From: Xylanibacter ruminicola Ga6B6
GTDB taxonomy: Bacteria; Bacteroidota; Bacteroidia; Bacteroidales; Bacteroidaceae
DNA: 64,000 nucleotides
Reading direction: 5' to 3'
Assembly (NCBI RefSeq): GCF_000687715.1
Contig: NZ_JHXD01000020.1
Location: 1-64,000, forward strand
Position 1 is the stretch's first letter. Each line of letters opens with the position of its first letter. The notes below the pieces were generated by a model. That model saw only the letters and a list, made by a program, of their open reading frames with translations, did no database searches and was not told where the DNA came from. Positions 54,401 through 62,046 of the stretch are shown here, piece after piece. The translations under genes and the position numbers were made by a program.

Positions 54401-54986
54401 GACCAGTACCGGCACCTGGCGAATATGGCTGGATGGTGTAACCCTTGTAAAGCAGGCCCTTGTTGTAGAACTGCTGCAGGAGCCACCACAGTGTCTCGAT
54501 ATACTTGTTGTCGTAGGTAATGTAAGGATTATCCAGATCAACAAAATAACCCATCTTCTCGGTGAGGTCGCGCCACTCCTGTGTGAACATCATCACGTTC
54601 TCGCGGCACTTCTTGTTATAATCCTCGGTTGAGATGTACTTCTCTGATGCTTTGTTGTCGATATCAGCCTTGGTAATGCCCAACTCTTTCTCAACGCCCA
54701 ACTCTACAGGCAGTCCGTGAGTATCCCAACCAGCCTTACGCTTTACCTGATAACCCTTCATGGTCTTATAACGGTTGAAGGTATCCTTAATGGTACGAGC
54801 CAGCACGTGGTGAATACCAGGATGACCGTTAGCCGAGGGAGGACCCTCGAAGAATACAAACTGTGGACATCCCTCACGTTCGTTAACCGAACGCCAGAAT
54901 ACGTTCTTCTCGCGCCACATCTCCAGGATATCATTGTTAACCTGGGTCAGATTCAAGCCGTTATGTTCTGCAAACTTCTTTGCCAT
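51429..54986 (-). CDS. ileS: isoleucyl-tRNA synthetase
   Basis: 1185 residues, class I. Signature HIGH as GHPGIHH (in EGPPSANGHPGIHHVL) and KMSKS as GNKMSKHVG, with a CP1 editing domain between, and an anticodon domain plus a DUF5915-like C-terminal region (about 1040-1185) as in eukaryotic-type IleS2. IleS2 forms are often resistant to mupirocin. First gene of a minus run that continues to DUF3256. At about residues 1065-1080 five leucines in 13 codons use the rare CTA codon. Confidence 0.97.
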   Translation of the reverse strand: MAKKFAEHNGLNLTQVNNDILEMWREKNVFWRSVNEREGCPQFVFFEGPPSANGHPGIHHVLARTIKDTFNRYKTMKGYQVKRKAGWDTHGLPVELGVEKELGITKADIDNKASEKYISTEDYNKKCRENVMMFTQEWRDLTEKMGYFVDLDNPYITYDNKYIETLWWLLQQFYNKGLLYKGYTIQPYSPGAGTGLSSHELNQPGCYRDVKDTTVTALFKALDPKEEWTKWGEAYFVAWTTTPWTLPSNTALCVGPKIDYVAVQTYNAYNGEKMTIILAESRLNAYLSPEGNITDGDEMPEYNKGEKFVPYRIVGRYTGQELVGMKYQQLMPWVKPSAKLDQNAADYVKEYAAAHPEKVFASENGKDQFVEMESEAFRVIPGDYVTTEDGAGIVHIAPTFGADDAKVAKDAHIPSLFLINKKGETRPMVDLQGKYYVMDELDNNFVEKCVDVKAYGHHAGDYVKNAYAPEFNKDGKYDEQAAAKAEDLNIVICMEMKQEGTALKIEKHVHNYPHCWRTDKPVLYYPLDSWFIRSTAKKDRMFELNKTINWQPESTGTGRFGNWLENLNDWNLSRSRFWGTPLPIWRDEDGKEICIGSVEELYNEIEKAVKAGFMTSNPLKDNGFVPGDMSKENYDKIDLHRPYVDNIILVSESGKPMKRETDLIDVWFDSGSMPYAQIHYPFENKDLIDKGIAFPCDFINEGVDQTRGWFFTLHAIATMIFDSVAFKNVISSGLVLDAKGNKMSKHVGNVVNPFDMIGKYGSDAVRLYMMTNSEPWDNLKFDPEGVDEVRRKFFGTLYNTYSFFALYANVDGFDPATAQVAFDKRPEIDRWILSCLNTLIKGVEAELEGYDPTRAGRLIDAFVNDDLSNWFVRLNRKRFWGKEMSEDKLSAYQTLYTCLMTVAKLLAPFAPFYADQLYKDLGGELDSVHLDKFPVADEAQIDKDLEARMQMAQKITSMVLALRRKVNIKVRQPLQAIMIPAVDETQKKHIEAVKDLIMNEVNVKELRFVEGAGVLVKKVKCNFRTMGKKFGKLMKSVAAAMDALSQEQIAELEKNGKLVLDTLDNLEVLVEDVEIISEDIPGWLVANEGNLTVALEVELTEELKNEGMARELINRIQNIRKESGFEITDRISVVLTPNAEVEKAVSSFADYIKTQVLADDVTLQPNDGQEVEFDDFKLNITVTKN

Positions 54987-55033
54987 ATCCTACTTTTTTA
55001 GCTTCTATTTTTTAACCTTTATTATTTAGCGTG

Positions 55034-55065
55034 CAAAGGTAGTGAAATTATCTGACCTGACCAAA
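55034..55065 (-). promoter_or_regulatory. promoter of the ileS run
   Basis: Minus strand TTTG (55062-55065), 20 bases, TACCTTTG (55034-55041). Confidence 0.82.
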
Positions 55066-55110
55066 GAAATAAATAATTTTAAGATTTATCCGCGAAAAAA
55101 TGCGCAAAAA

Positions 55111-55142
55111 TTTCGTATATCCAAATAATTTGCCTATATTTG
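55111..55142 (+). promoter_or_regulatory. promoter of the DcuB-like gene
   Basis: TTTC (55111-55114), 20 bases, TATATTTG (55135-55142). Confidence 0.7.
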
Positions 55143-55190
55143 CCGTCATAATTCTAATAATAACAACTTAAAACAATCGAATTTTAACGT

Positions 55191-56639
55191 ATGATTACAT
55201 TTACAATGGTTCTGCAGCTCTGTATCGTTCTTGGTGCACTGTGGGTTGGTTCCCGTTATGGCAGTCTGGCCTTGGGAGCTATTTCGGGAATTGGATTGGC
55301 TATTCTGGTGTTTGGCTTCGGACTTAAACCAGGAACGCCACCAACAGATGTTATTTACATCATCATTGCTGCTGTAACGTGTGCAGGAATCATGCAGGCT
55401 TCGGGCGGTATGGACTGGCTGATACAGATAGCCGAAAAGCTGCTGCGCAAGCATCCTGACCACATCACGTTTTTTGCACCGCTATGCACATTCTTCCTGA
55501 CGGTGCTGGTAGGAACAGGTCACGTGGTTTACACGCTGATGCCTATCATCTGCGACATCGCGCTTAAGAAAGGTATCCGTCCGGAGCGCCCGTGTGGTGT
55601 TGCCTCTATTGCCTCGCAGGTTGGTATCACGTGTTCGCCTATTGCTGCGGCTGTGGTGGCCTTCGTCACCATTTCTAATGCCAACCACTTCGACATCACC
55701 ATTCCTCGTGTACTCATGATCAGCATTCCTGCTTGTCTTTGCGGACTGATGGCTGCTGCCGCCGCTTCATACCATCGCGGACTGGACCTGGACAAGGATC
55801 CTGAGTTCCAGAAGAAGATTGCCGATCCTATTCAGCGCGAGTATATCTACGGTTCGAACGCTACCACGCTCGACAGACAGATTCCACAGTCGGCTAAGAA
55901 TGCCGTATTTATCTTCCTGGGTGCGCTGGCTGTTATCGTAGTGTTTGCTGCCCTACCCGACCTGCTGCCTTCTTACCCCACCGTTAAGGCGGTTAAGGGT
56001 GCTGGCGACCTGACGCTGGCAAGCGGCGTTACCATCTCGGCTTCGTCGTTGGCTAAAGCAGGTGTTGTGGCCGAAGGATTTACCGAGAAAGGTATGGTGG
56101 ATCTGAAGATGAACCTGGTGATTCAGATTGTCATGATTTCGGCTGCTGCGCTAATGATCATCTTCTGTAAGGCTCAACCCAAGAAGGCTGTGGCTGGTCC
56201 GGTTTGGCAATCAGGTATGGTAGCAGTAGTTGCCATCTATGGTATCGCCTGGTTGGCCGACACATACTTCTCGAACTACATGAGCGAGATGCAGTCGATG
56301 CTGGCCGACATTGTCAAGGAATATCCATGGAGTATTGCTATCGTATTCTTCCTGGTTTCGGTGCTCATCAACTCGCAGGGTGCGGTGGTTGTAGCCATGC
56401 TGCCGTTGGCCTATAAGCTTGGTATTCCTGGTCCCGTATTGCTGGGTGTGCTGCCAGCCGTTTACGGTTACTTCTTTATCCCTAACTACCCATCGGATAT
56501 CGCTACCGTTAACTTCGACCGTTCGGGAACTACGGTGATTGGTAAATACCTGCTGAACCACTCGTTTATGATGCCTGGTTTGATTAGCGTATTCACCTCT
56601 ACGATAGTAGCTTATCTGCTTTCAATGATATTCTACTAA
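55191..56639 (+). CDS. anaerobic C4-dicarboxylate transporter, DcuA/DcuB family
   Basis: 482 residues with 10-12 helices. The N-terminal GALWVGSRYGSLALGAISGIGLAI and TGHVVYTLMPIICDIALKKGIRPERP are family signatures. It should exchange fumarate or aspartate for succinate, serving fumarate respiration, the main anaerobic pathway of Prevotella. Single gene with promoter and terminator. Confidence 0.93.
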   Translation: MITFTMVLQLCIVLGALWVGSRYGSLALGAISGIGLAILVFGFGLKPGTPPTDVIYIIIAAVTCAGIMQASGGMDWLIQIAEKLLRKHPDHITFFAPLCTFFLTVLVGTGHVVYTLMPIICDIALKKGIRPERPCGVASIASQVGITCSPIAAAVVAFVTISNANHFDITIPRVLMISIPACLCGLMAAAAASYHRGLDLDKDPEFQKKIADPIQREYIYGSNATTLDRQIPQSAKNAVFIFLGALAVIVVFAALPDLLPSYPTVKAVKGAGDLTLASGVTISASSLAKAGVVAEGFTEKGMVDLKMNLVIQIVMISAAALMIIFCKAQPKKAVAGPVWQSGMVAVVAIYGIAWLADTYFSNYMSEMQSMLADIVKEYPWSIAIVFFLVSVLINSQGAVVVAMLPLAYKLGIPGPVLLGVLPAVYGYFFIPNYPSDIATVNFDRSGTTVIGKYLLNHSFMMPGLISVFTSTIVAYLLSMIFY

Positions 56640-56651
56640 AAGGTATAAAAA

Positions 56652-56687
56652 TAGCCCTCGCCGATGTGACGAGGGCTTCTTTTTTTA
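56652..56687 (+). terminator. terminator after the DcuB-like gene
   Basis: AGCCCTCG and CGAGGGCT (56653-56677) form a hairpin followed by TCTTTTTTT. Confidence 0.85.
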
Positions 56688-56697
56688 TGTATATGCT

Positions 56698-58443
56698 TTA
56701 GAGATTCAAGCTCTTCTTCAGGGCCTCGATCTTCTCCTCGGCAGCCTTGGTGCAGCGCTCGTAATCGGCAGCATCCTTAAAGCTGGCATCCTTCACCTCG
56801 GTGTAGAACTTAATCTTTGGCTCGGTACCTGAAGGACGAACTGATACCTTTGTACCATCCTCGCAGAACCACTGCAGAACGTTGCTGGTGTCAGGCATAT
56901 TCAACTTCTCAACACTACCGTCGGCCTTCTTAGCCTCCAGAGTCTGATAGTCCTTCCACAAGCAAACCTTGCTACCGCCCAGCTCCTTTGGAGGATTAGC
57001 ACGGAAGTCGGCCATCATCTGCTTAATCTCGTCGGCACCGGTCTTACCAGGACGAACCACATTGATGGTTACCTCCTTAGAGAATCCGTACTCCTTGTAG
57101 ATGTTCATCAGCAGGTCGTACAGAGTCATACCGTTATCGCGAGCCCATGCAGCAATCTCACAAATCAAGCAGATAGATGCTGGAGAATCCTTATCGCGAA
57201 CCTTATCGAATGGCAGGAATCCGAAGCTCTCCTCACCACCACCGATGTACTTCTTAACGCCCTCAGAGATGCGAATCTCGTTGGCAATCCACTTGAAGCC
57301 TGTATAGCAGTCGCGATACTCTACGCCGTTCTTCTTGGCAATCTCGGCAATCACCTCGGTAGTAACGATGGTCTTTACCAGGAACTCGTTGCCCTTGAGC
57401 TGGCCGAGCTTCTTCTTGTTGGCGATGATGTACCATGAGAACATCATACAGGTCTGGTTACCATTCAGGATTTCCCACTCGCCCTTAGCGTTGCGACAAA
57501 CGATAGCCAAACGGTCGGCATCTGGGTCAGAAGCAATCACCAGGTCGGCATTCAGGCGTGTACCCAGCTTCATACCCAGGGTCATAGCCTCGGCATTCTC
57601 GGGGTTAGGACTAACTACAGTGGGGAAGTTACCATCGATAACCATCTGCTCGGGAACCACGTGGATATTCTGGAAGCCCCATGAACGCAGAGCCTCAGGA
57701 ATAATGACGCGACCAGTTCCGTGCATGGGGCTGTAAACGATATTCAGGTCCTTCTGGCGCAGGATGACATCCTGATCAACCATAGCCTCCTTAACAGCCT
57801 GCAGGTAATCCCAGTCCATCTCACCACCGATGATGTCGATGAGCTCCTTGTTACCATTGAACTTAACGTCCTCGATCTTTACCTTGTTAACCTCGTCGAT
57901 GATACCCTTATCGTGTGGAGCCAGCACCTGAGCACCATCGTCCCAGTATGCCTTGTAGCCATTATACTCACGAGGGTTGTGCGATGCGGTTACGTTTACG
58001 CCAGCCTGACAGCCCAGCTGACGGATGGCGAACGAAATCTCAGGTGTTGGGCGAAGGCTCTCGAACAGATAAACCTTAATGCCGTTAGCCGAGAAAATGT
58101 CTGCTACAGTCTCAGCAAACATACGACCGTTGTTGCGGCAATCGTGACCTACAACAACCGAGCTCTGCTTGCCTGGGAATGCCTTCAGGATATAGTTGGC
58201 AAAACCCTGTGTAGCCATACCTACAATGTACTTGTTCATGCGGTTGGTACCAGCACCCATAATACCACGAAGGCCACCTGTACCAAACTCAAGATTCTGA
58301 TAGAAAGCATCGATCAGCGCTGTCTTGTCAGCATTGTCGAGCATTGCCTGTACTTCCTTACGTGTCTCCTCATCAAAGGCTGGAGAAAGCCATTCCTTAG
58401 CCCGTGCCTCGCACTGAGCAATCAGTTGAGCGTTGTCTGCCAT
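56698..58443 (-). CDS. phosphoglucomutase/phosphomannomutase family enzyme
   Basis: 581 residues, the long PgcA-type alpha-phosphohexomutase with four domains. Active-site phosphoserine in NVTASHNPREYNGYKAY, metal loop DPDADRLAIV, sugar loop GGEESFGF and phosphate loop RPSGTEPKIKFY. It interconverts glucose-1-phosphate and glucose-6-phosphate (mannose possible). Possible -7 box TAATTTCG (58490-58497, minus). Single gene. Confidence 0.94.
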   Translation of the reverse strand: MADNAQLIAQCEARAKEWLSPAFDEETRKEVQAMLDNADKTALIDAFYQNLEFGTGGLRGIMGAGTNRMNKYIVGMATQGFANYILKAFPGKQSSVVVGHDCRNNGRMFAETVADIFSANGIKVYLFESLRPTPEISFAIRQLGCQAGVNVTASHNPREYNGYKAYWDDGAQVLAPHDKGIIDEVNKVKIEDVKFNGNKELIDIIGGEMDWDYLQAVKEAMVDQDVILRQKDLNIVYSPMHGTGRVIIPEALRSWGFQNIHVVPEQMVIDGNFPTVVSPNPENAEAMTLGMKLGTRLNADLVIASDPDADRLAIVCRNAKGEWEILNGNQTCMMFSWYIIANKKKLGQLKGNEFLVKTIVTTEVIAEIAKKNGVEYRDCYTGFKWIANEIRISEGVKKYIGGGEESFGFLPFDKVRDKDSPASICLICEIAAWARDNGMTLYDLLMNIYKEYGFSKEVTINVVRPGKTGADEIKQMMADFRANPPKELGGSKVCLWKDYQTLEAKKADGSVEKLNMPDTSNVLQWFCEDGTKVSVRPSGTEPKIKFYTEVKDASFKDAADYERCTKAAEEKIEALKKSLNL

Positions 58444-58502
58444 AATCTTTCTGTTTTATTTCTTTAGATTATAAATAAATTCTATTTTGCGAAATTACAA
58501 AA

Positions 58503-58540
58503 ATAAAACGAGAAACGACCTAAATCATCTCTCGTTTTAT
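58503..58540 (-). terminator. terminator of the TPR gene
   Basis: ATAAAACGAGA and TCTCGTTTTAT (58503-58540) with TTTTTG after the hairpin on the minus strand. Confidence 0.75.
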
Positions 58541-58569
58541 AATTCATTAACTAATTAATTCTTCTTATC

Positions 58570-59754
58570 TTACTTCTTCAGCAGTTTATCGATTTCATCA
58601 AACTGTTTACCCATATTCAGGTTGAAGTAAATGCGATATAAAGCAGGCGCCCACTTATCGAGCTCGTTAGGAGCCATTTCGCGATATTTTTCCATATAGG
58701 GGCGTGCCTTTTCGTACATCTTCAGGATCTGCTTCTTGTTCTTTCTTGGATCCATGCGCTGGGCAATGTTCAAGCAGGCCAGACCAGCCGTGTAATAAAT
58801 GTCGGGCTGCTCTGGGTTTACCTCAATCAACTGCTCGCTGAACTTCAGACAGTCGCTGTACTTCTTCATGTTCAGCATCACGGTGCTCTTGGCAAAAAGA
58901 TACAGCTCGTTGAGCGAATCGATAGCCAACGCCTCGTTTACCACACTATCTGCCATCTGATAGTTGCCGCGACTGTTGTATACATCCATCAGTCGGGGGA
59001 AGAAATAGGTGGATTTGGGATACTTCCAGAAGCCCTGCCACAGGGTTGAGATGTGCATCGAGTCGTCGTCGAGTTTATCCCATGCATCGGCCATATACTG
59101 CAAGGTGTACTCCAGCTTCTGCTCATCGCGCTGGGCTGTTGCTGCGTGGCGCAATGTGAGTACAGGATCGTTCAAGCGATAGCCGCAATAGGTTGCCCAG
59201 TAAGCTACTTCGCCCATCTTGGGATCCTTGTACATATAATCGTAGCCAGTAAACAATGGCTGACGGTCGCAATCGAGGTACATCTCGAAGAATTCAAGTG
59301 CATTCTTGAAATCACCCTTCTTCAGATGGTGGGCGCCACCGTAGTAGATATTGGGGCGATAACTGTTCATCTTGGCAGCGTTATCCTTGCGATATTCGGG
59401 GTGCGAGTTACCTTTCTTATCAGGCTTGGCATCGATAGAATCCAATTTCTCGGCTATGGTAAACATACGCTTAGCCAGATTAAAGAAGGCGGCTGTATCA
59501 ACCTTCTGTTTGATATACATCTTCTCGTTAATGGCCAGATACTGCTTCTCGACAGACTGCAACCAGATGTCGTATATACGTACGTTCTGCTGGTTGGCAG
59601 AATCTTTCAGCAAGTCGGTCATCAGTTTCTCTGCCTGCTCTAAATTCTTCCCACTCTTCAGTATGGTTCGTGCTTCGCCAATCTGCTTACGCTGAGCGCT
59701 CATAGGGGCACTCATTATTACGCAGCTTATGGCCATAATTAACAATCTCTTCAT
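58570..59754 (-). CDS. TPR-repeat secreted protein
   Basis: 394 residues. Signal peptide ending PMSAQR, then helical repeats; TPR-like pairs appear at AEKLMTDLLKD, GDFKNALEFFEMYL, NYQMADSVVNEALAIDS and KYSDCLKFSEQLIEVNP. It should act as an envelope scaffold or adaptor; partner unknown. Own promoter: TACCTTTG (59789-59796, minus). Confidence 0.83.
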   Translation of the reverse strand: MKRLLIMAISCVIMSAPMSAQRKQIGEARTILKSGKNLEQAEKLMTDLLKDSANQQNVRIYDIWLQSVEKQYLAINEKMYIKQKVDTAAFFNLAKRMFTIAEKLDSIDAKPDKKGNSHPEYRKDNAAKMNSYRPNIYYGGAHHLKKGDFKNALEFFEMYLDCDRQPLFTGYDYMYKDPKMGEVAYWATYCGYRLNDPVLTLRHAATAQRDEQKLEYTLQYMADAWDKLDDDSMHISTLWQGFWKYPKSTYFFPRLMDVYNSRGNYQMADSVVNEALAIDSLNELYLFAKSTVMLNMKKYSDCLKFSEQLIEVNPEQPDIYYTAGLACLNIAQRMDPRKNKKQILKMYEKARPYMEKYREMAPNELDKWAPALYRIYFNLNMGKQFDEIDKLLKK

Positions 59755-59788
59755 CCAGTTTATACCTTATTATATATATAAGCGGCTG

Positions 59789-59846
59789 CAAAGGTATAAA
59801 AAAATGCTTAAAATGTTTGCAAACTACAGATTTTTTAGTATTTTTG
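59789..59846. promoter_or_regulatory. divergent promoters of the TPR gene and the 59883 gene
   Basis: Minus strand TACCTTTG (59789-59796). Plus strand TTTG (59816-59819), 19 bases, TATTTTTG (59839-59846). Confidence 0.75.
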
Positions 59847-59882
59847 CAGCATATTTTATCAACTAATAACCTATTTTGGGTC

Positions 59883-60374
59883 ATGAAGAAGAAATTTCTA
59901 TTATGGGGTTACGCAGTCATTGCAGTCTGCATTTTTATCATTCTATTAGCCATCACTCTCACGTCAATAGCAGGCGCTCAGGGAGCGCGAAATCATATGG
60001 CCAACCCAGAGAATCGTAGAGGTATCTACGATACGGCCGCCAAAGTAAGCAGAGATACGGGACTGAAGTTCCCGGAGTTCCGCATCAAGGAGCATAAACC
60101 TGGAGAATATCTCGAAGGCGGACAGTTCCGCGATACACTGATTGTGTTCTTCTACAAGGGTATCCCCGACTCTGTTTATCGTTCGTTCGAGGAGCGTGCC
60201 AAGAGCCTCGAGGAAGGTAAGGACAGTTGTAAGAGTGTTGAGATCGACAGTGTTTACTACAACTATCAGGACTTTTATGTGGGTGGTTTCTCAAGCTATG
60301 TAGGTGTGCAGGTTTCTAAGAATTCGCCTTATGGTCGCATCATCTACGGTAACTGGAAGCCGGCTAAGAAGTAG
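59883..60374 (+). CDS. small membrane-anchored protein of unknown function
   Basis: 163 residues from MKKKFLLWGYAVIAVC at 59883; the longer frame upstream runs through the promoter. One N-terminal helix (about 6-30) and a soluble domain rich in beta-strands and charged residues (KFPEFRIKEHKPGEYLEGGQFRD; YYNYQDFYVGGFSSYVGVQV). No family recognised. The final residues KPAKK are basic. It is the last ordinary gene before the tRNA-Arg and prophage. Confidence 0.75.
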   Translation: MKKKFLLWGYAVIAVCIFIILLAITLTSIAGAQGARNHMANPENRRGIYDTAAKVSRDTGLKFPEFRIKEHKPGEYLEGGQFRDTLIVFFYKGIPDSVYRSFEERAKSLEEGKDSCKSVEIDSVYYNYQDFYVGGFSSYVGVQVSKNSPYGRIIYGNWKPAKK

Positions 60375-60409
60375 TTTGGTATAAACTTTGCAAAGATTTC
60401 AAGGAAAAG

Positions 60410-60441
60410 TTTGGTAGGTTCGAAAAAAATAACTACCTTTG
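60410..60441 (+). promoter_or_regulatory. tRNA-Arg promoter
   Basis: TTTG (60410-60413), 20 bases, TACCTTTG (60434-60441). Confidence 0.82.
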
Positions 60442-60479
60442 CAGCCGATTTCTTGAAAGGGAGTCATCAAAACAAGGCT

Positions 60480-60553
60480 GGTTCGGTAGCTCAGCTGGAT
60501 AGAGCAACTGCCTTCTAAGCAGTAGGTCTTGGGTTCGAGTCCCAACCGAATCA
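60480..60553 (+). tRNA. tRNA-Arg (anticodon TCT)
   Basis: Acceptor GGTTCGG (60480-60486) pairs with CCGAATC (60546-60552, one G-T), discriminator A. D arm GCTC...GAGC, anticodon stem ACTGC/GCAGT with loop CTTCTAA, anticodon TCT (reads AGA). T arm TTGGG TTCGAGT CCCAA. CCA not encoded. An integrase gene follows, so the 3' half is the likely attachment site. Confidence 0.96.
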
Positions 60554-60567
60554 CAGAAGAGAAAAGT

Positions 60568-60600
60568 GGACAGGTTTTAATAACCTGTCTATTTTCTTAT
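60568..60600 (+). terminator. terminator of tRNA-Arg
   Basis: GACAGGTT (60569-60576) pairs with AACCTGTC (60582-60589), followed by a T-rich run. Confidence 0.75.
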
Positions 60601-60637
60601 AAAAACAAGCAAAAAGCGCTCTTTTACACTAGATTTT

Positions 60638-60781
60638 ATCCAGTTCTCAGTATTTTAAATTAATGTTGAACAAAGCAGTTGATTTGGACACATTTGGACT
60701 GATGTGGAACTGGATAGAATGGTTTAGAAAACCTCCTTTTTGCTACCATTTTTGCTACCACACTCCAGAATTTTGCTACCA
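60638..60781. repeat. integrase upstream repeats (possible arm-type sites)
   Basis: TTTTTGCTACCA stands twice in direct tandem (60737-60748 and 60749-60760) and once more, minus its first T, at 60771-60781. Further upstream ATCCAGTTC (60638-60646) and GAACTGGAT (60707-60715) form an inverted pair, and TTTGGAC repeats ten bases apart (60683, 60693). These sit between attL and the integrase, where arm-type and excision-factor sites are expected. The 338-base stretch 60554-60891 holds no gene. Confidence 0.65.
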
Positions 60782-60891
60782 ACAACTCAATTTATAGTGA
60801 TTTGGAGGCTGTGTATTCTGATGAATGACGAGCTTATCTACCACAGATTTCCTTATAATGTCCACTTTCTCTGCGTAAAAACCTAAAATTT

Positions 60892-62046
60892 ATGAAGAAA
60901 AGAGTAAAAGTGGTATTTGACCGCAAAGGCTCAGTAGCAAAAACTGGGTATGGAAAAATCGAGCTGTGTATTTACCTTCAGGCAGGTGAACGTAAATACG
61001 AAACAGTAGGAACTGCAACTTCTGAAGAATGGGAAGCTGCAGCCCAGAACAAGAACGTAGTAGCTAGAATCAAGCACTACGAACAGATTATTAATGCTAT
61101 GACAGTACTTGGTGAGGATTTGACCATCGAGACTTTCAACAGACATGTTTACGGGTCAGAGTTAAAGGATATCGAGACTCCAGACAACAAGTACATGTAC
61201 ATGGGACATGACCAGCGTAGAAGCTTTCCTCAATTCATCGAGGAATACCTGCAGAAAGAAGGGCTAAGTGAGGGAACAAGCAAACACGTCAAAGTGGTGG
61301 TAGAAAGCCTGAACAAATCTCATATGCTTCAGACTTTCGCTGACCTTACACCAGCGAACATCATCAAGTATGATGACTATCTACATGCCCAAAACAACAA
61401 GACGCTGTCAACCATCTGGGGCTATCACAAGAGATTAAAGAAATACACCCGTGTTCTTTGGCGTGACCAGATGATTCCCAATAACCCTTACGATCATGTA
61501 CAGCTTAAACGTGGTAAGCACAAGGAGCGCAGACCACTCAACGAGGAAGAGCTGCTGAAGATGCGTAAGGCAAAATTGTCAGATAAGCTCGCGCGCGTGC
61601 GCGACCTATTTATATTTATGGCATATACTGGACTGTCTTATGTGGACATGTGCAGCTTCGACTTCATGACAATGACAGAGAAAAAAGGAAGACTGTTCTA
61701 CATCGATGGAGCACGAGTGAAGACCGGCTCTAAGTTCTTCACCCCTATCCTACCTCCTGCCCAGGCCGTACTTGATAAATACAACTATAAGCTTCCAATT
61801 ATCACGAACCAGAAGCTCAATGACTATCTGCACGTGATTCAGGAGAAGCTGGATATCAACAAGCCCATAACCTGCCACGTAGCCCGACACTCTTTCGCTA
61901 CCTTATTGCTGACCTACGATTTCCCAATAGAAAAAGTGGCTAGAGCACTAGGCCACAAAGATATCAAGACGACTCAGGTATATGCTAAGATTCTTAAGAA
62001 ACCAATGTTCCAGCATACCGAACAAATAGTATCAGCTATCAGATAA
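60892..62046 (+). CDS. tyrosine recombinase/integrase, Bacteroides type
   Basis: 384 residues. N-terminal arm-binding domain, core-binding SAM-like domain (about 110-205) and catalytic domain. Visible active site: AYTGLSYVDM at the Arg I box, where Ser replaces the usual Arg, as known for IntDOT of CTnDOT; CHVARHSFA (HxxR), LGHKDIKTTQVYAKI (second His and nucleophile Tyr). It directs site-specific integration, here most probably at tRNA-Arg. Confidence 0.94.
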   Translation: MKKRVKVVFDRKGSVAKTGYGKIELCIYLQAGERKYETVGTATSEEWEAAAQNKNVVARIKHYEQIINAMTVLGEDLTIETFNRHVYGSELKDIETPDNKYMYMGHDQRRSFPQFIEEYLQKEGLSEGTSKHVKVVVESLNKSHMLQTFADLTPANIIKYDDYLHAQNNKTLSTIWGYHKRLKKYTRVLWRDQMIPNNPYDHVQLKRGKHKERRPLNEEELLKMRKAKLSDKLARVRDLFIFMAYTGLSYVDMCSFDFMTMTEKKGRLFYIDGARVKTGSKFFTPILPPAQAVLDKYNYKLPIITNQKLNDYLHVIQEKLDINKPITCHVARHSFATLLLTYDFPIEKVARALGHKDIKTTQVYAKILKKPMFQHTEQIVSAIR

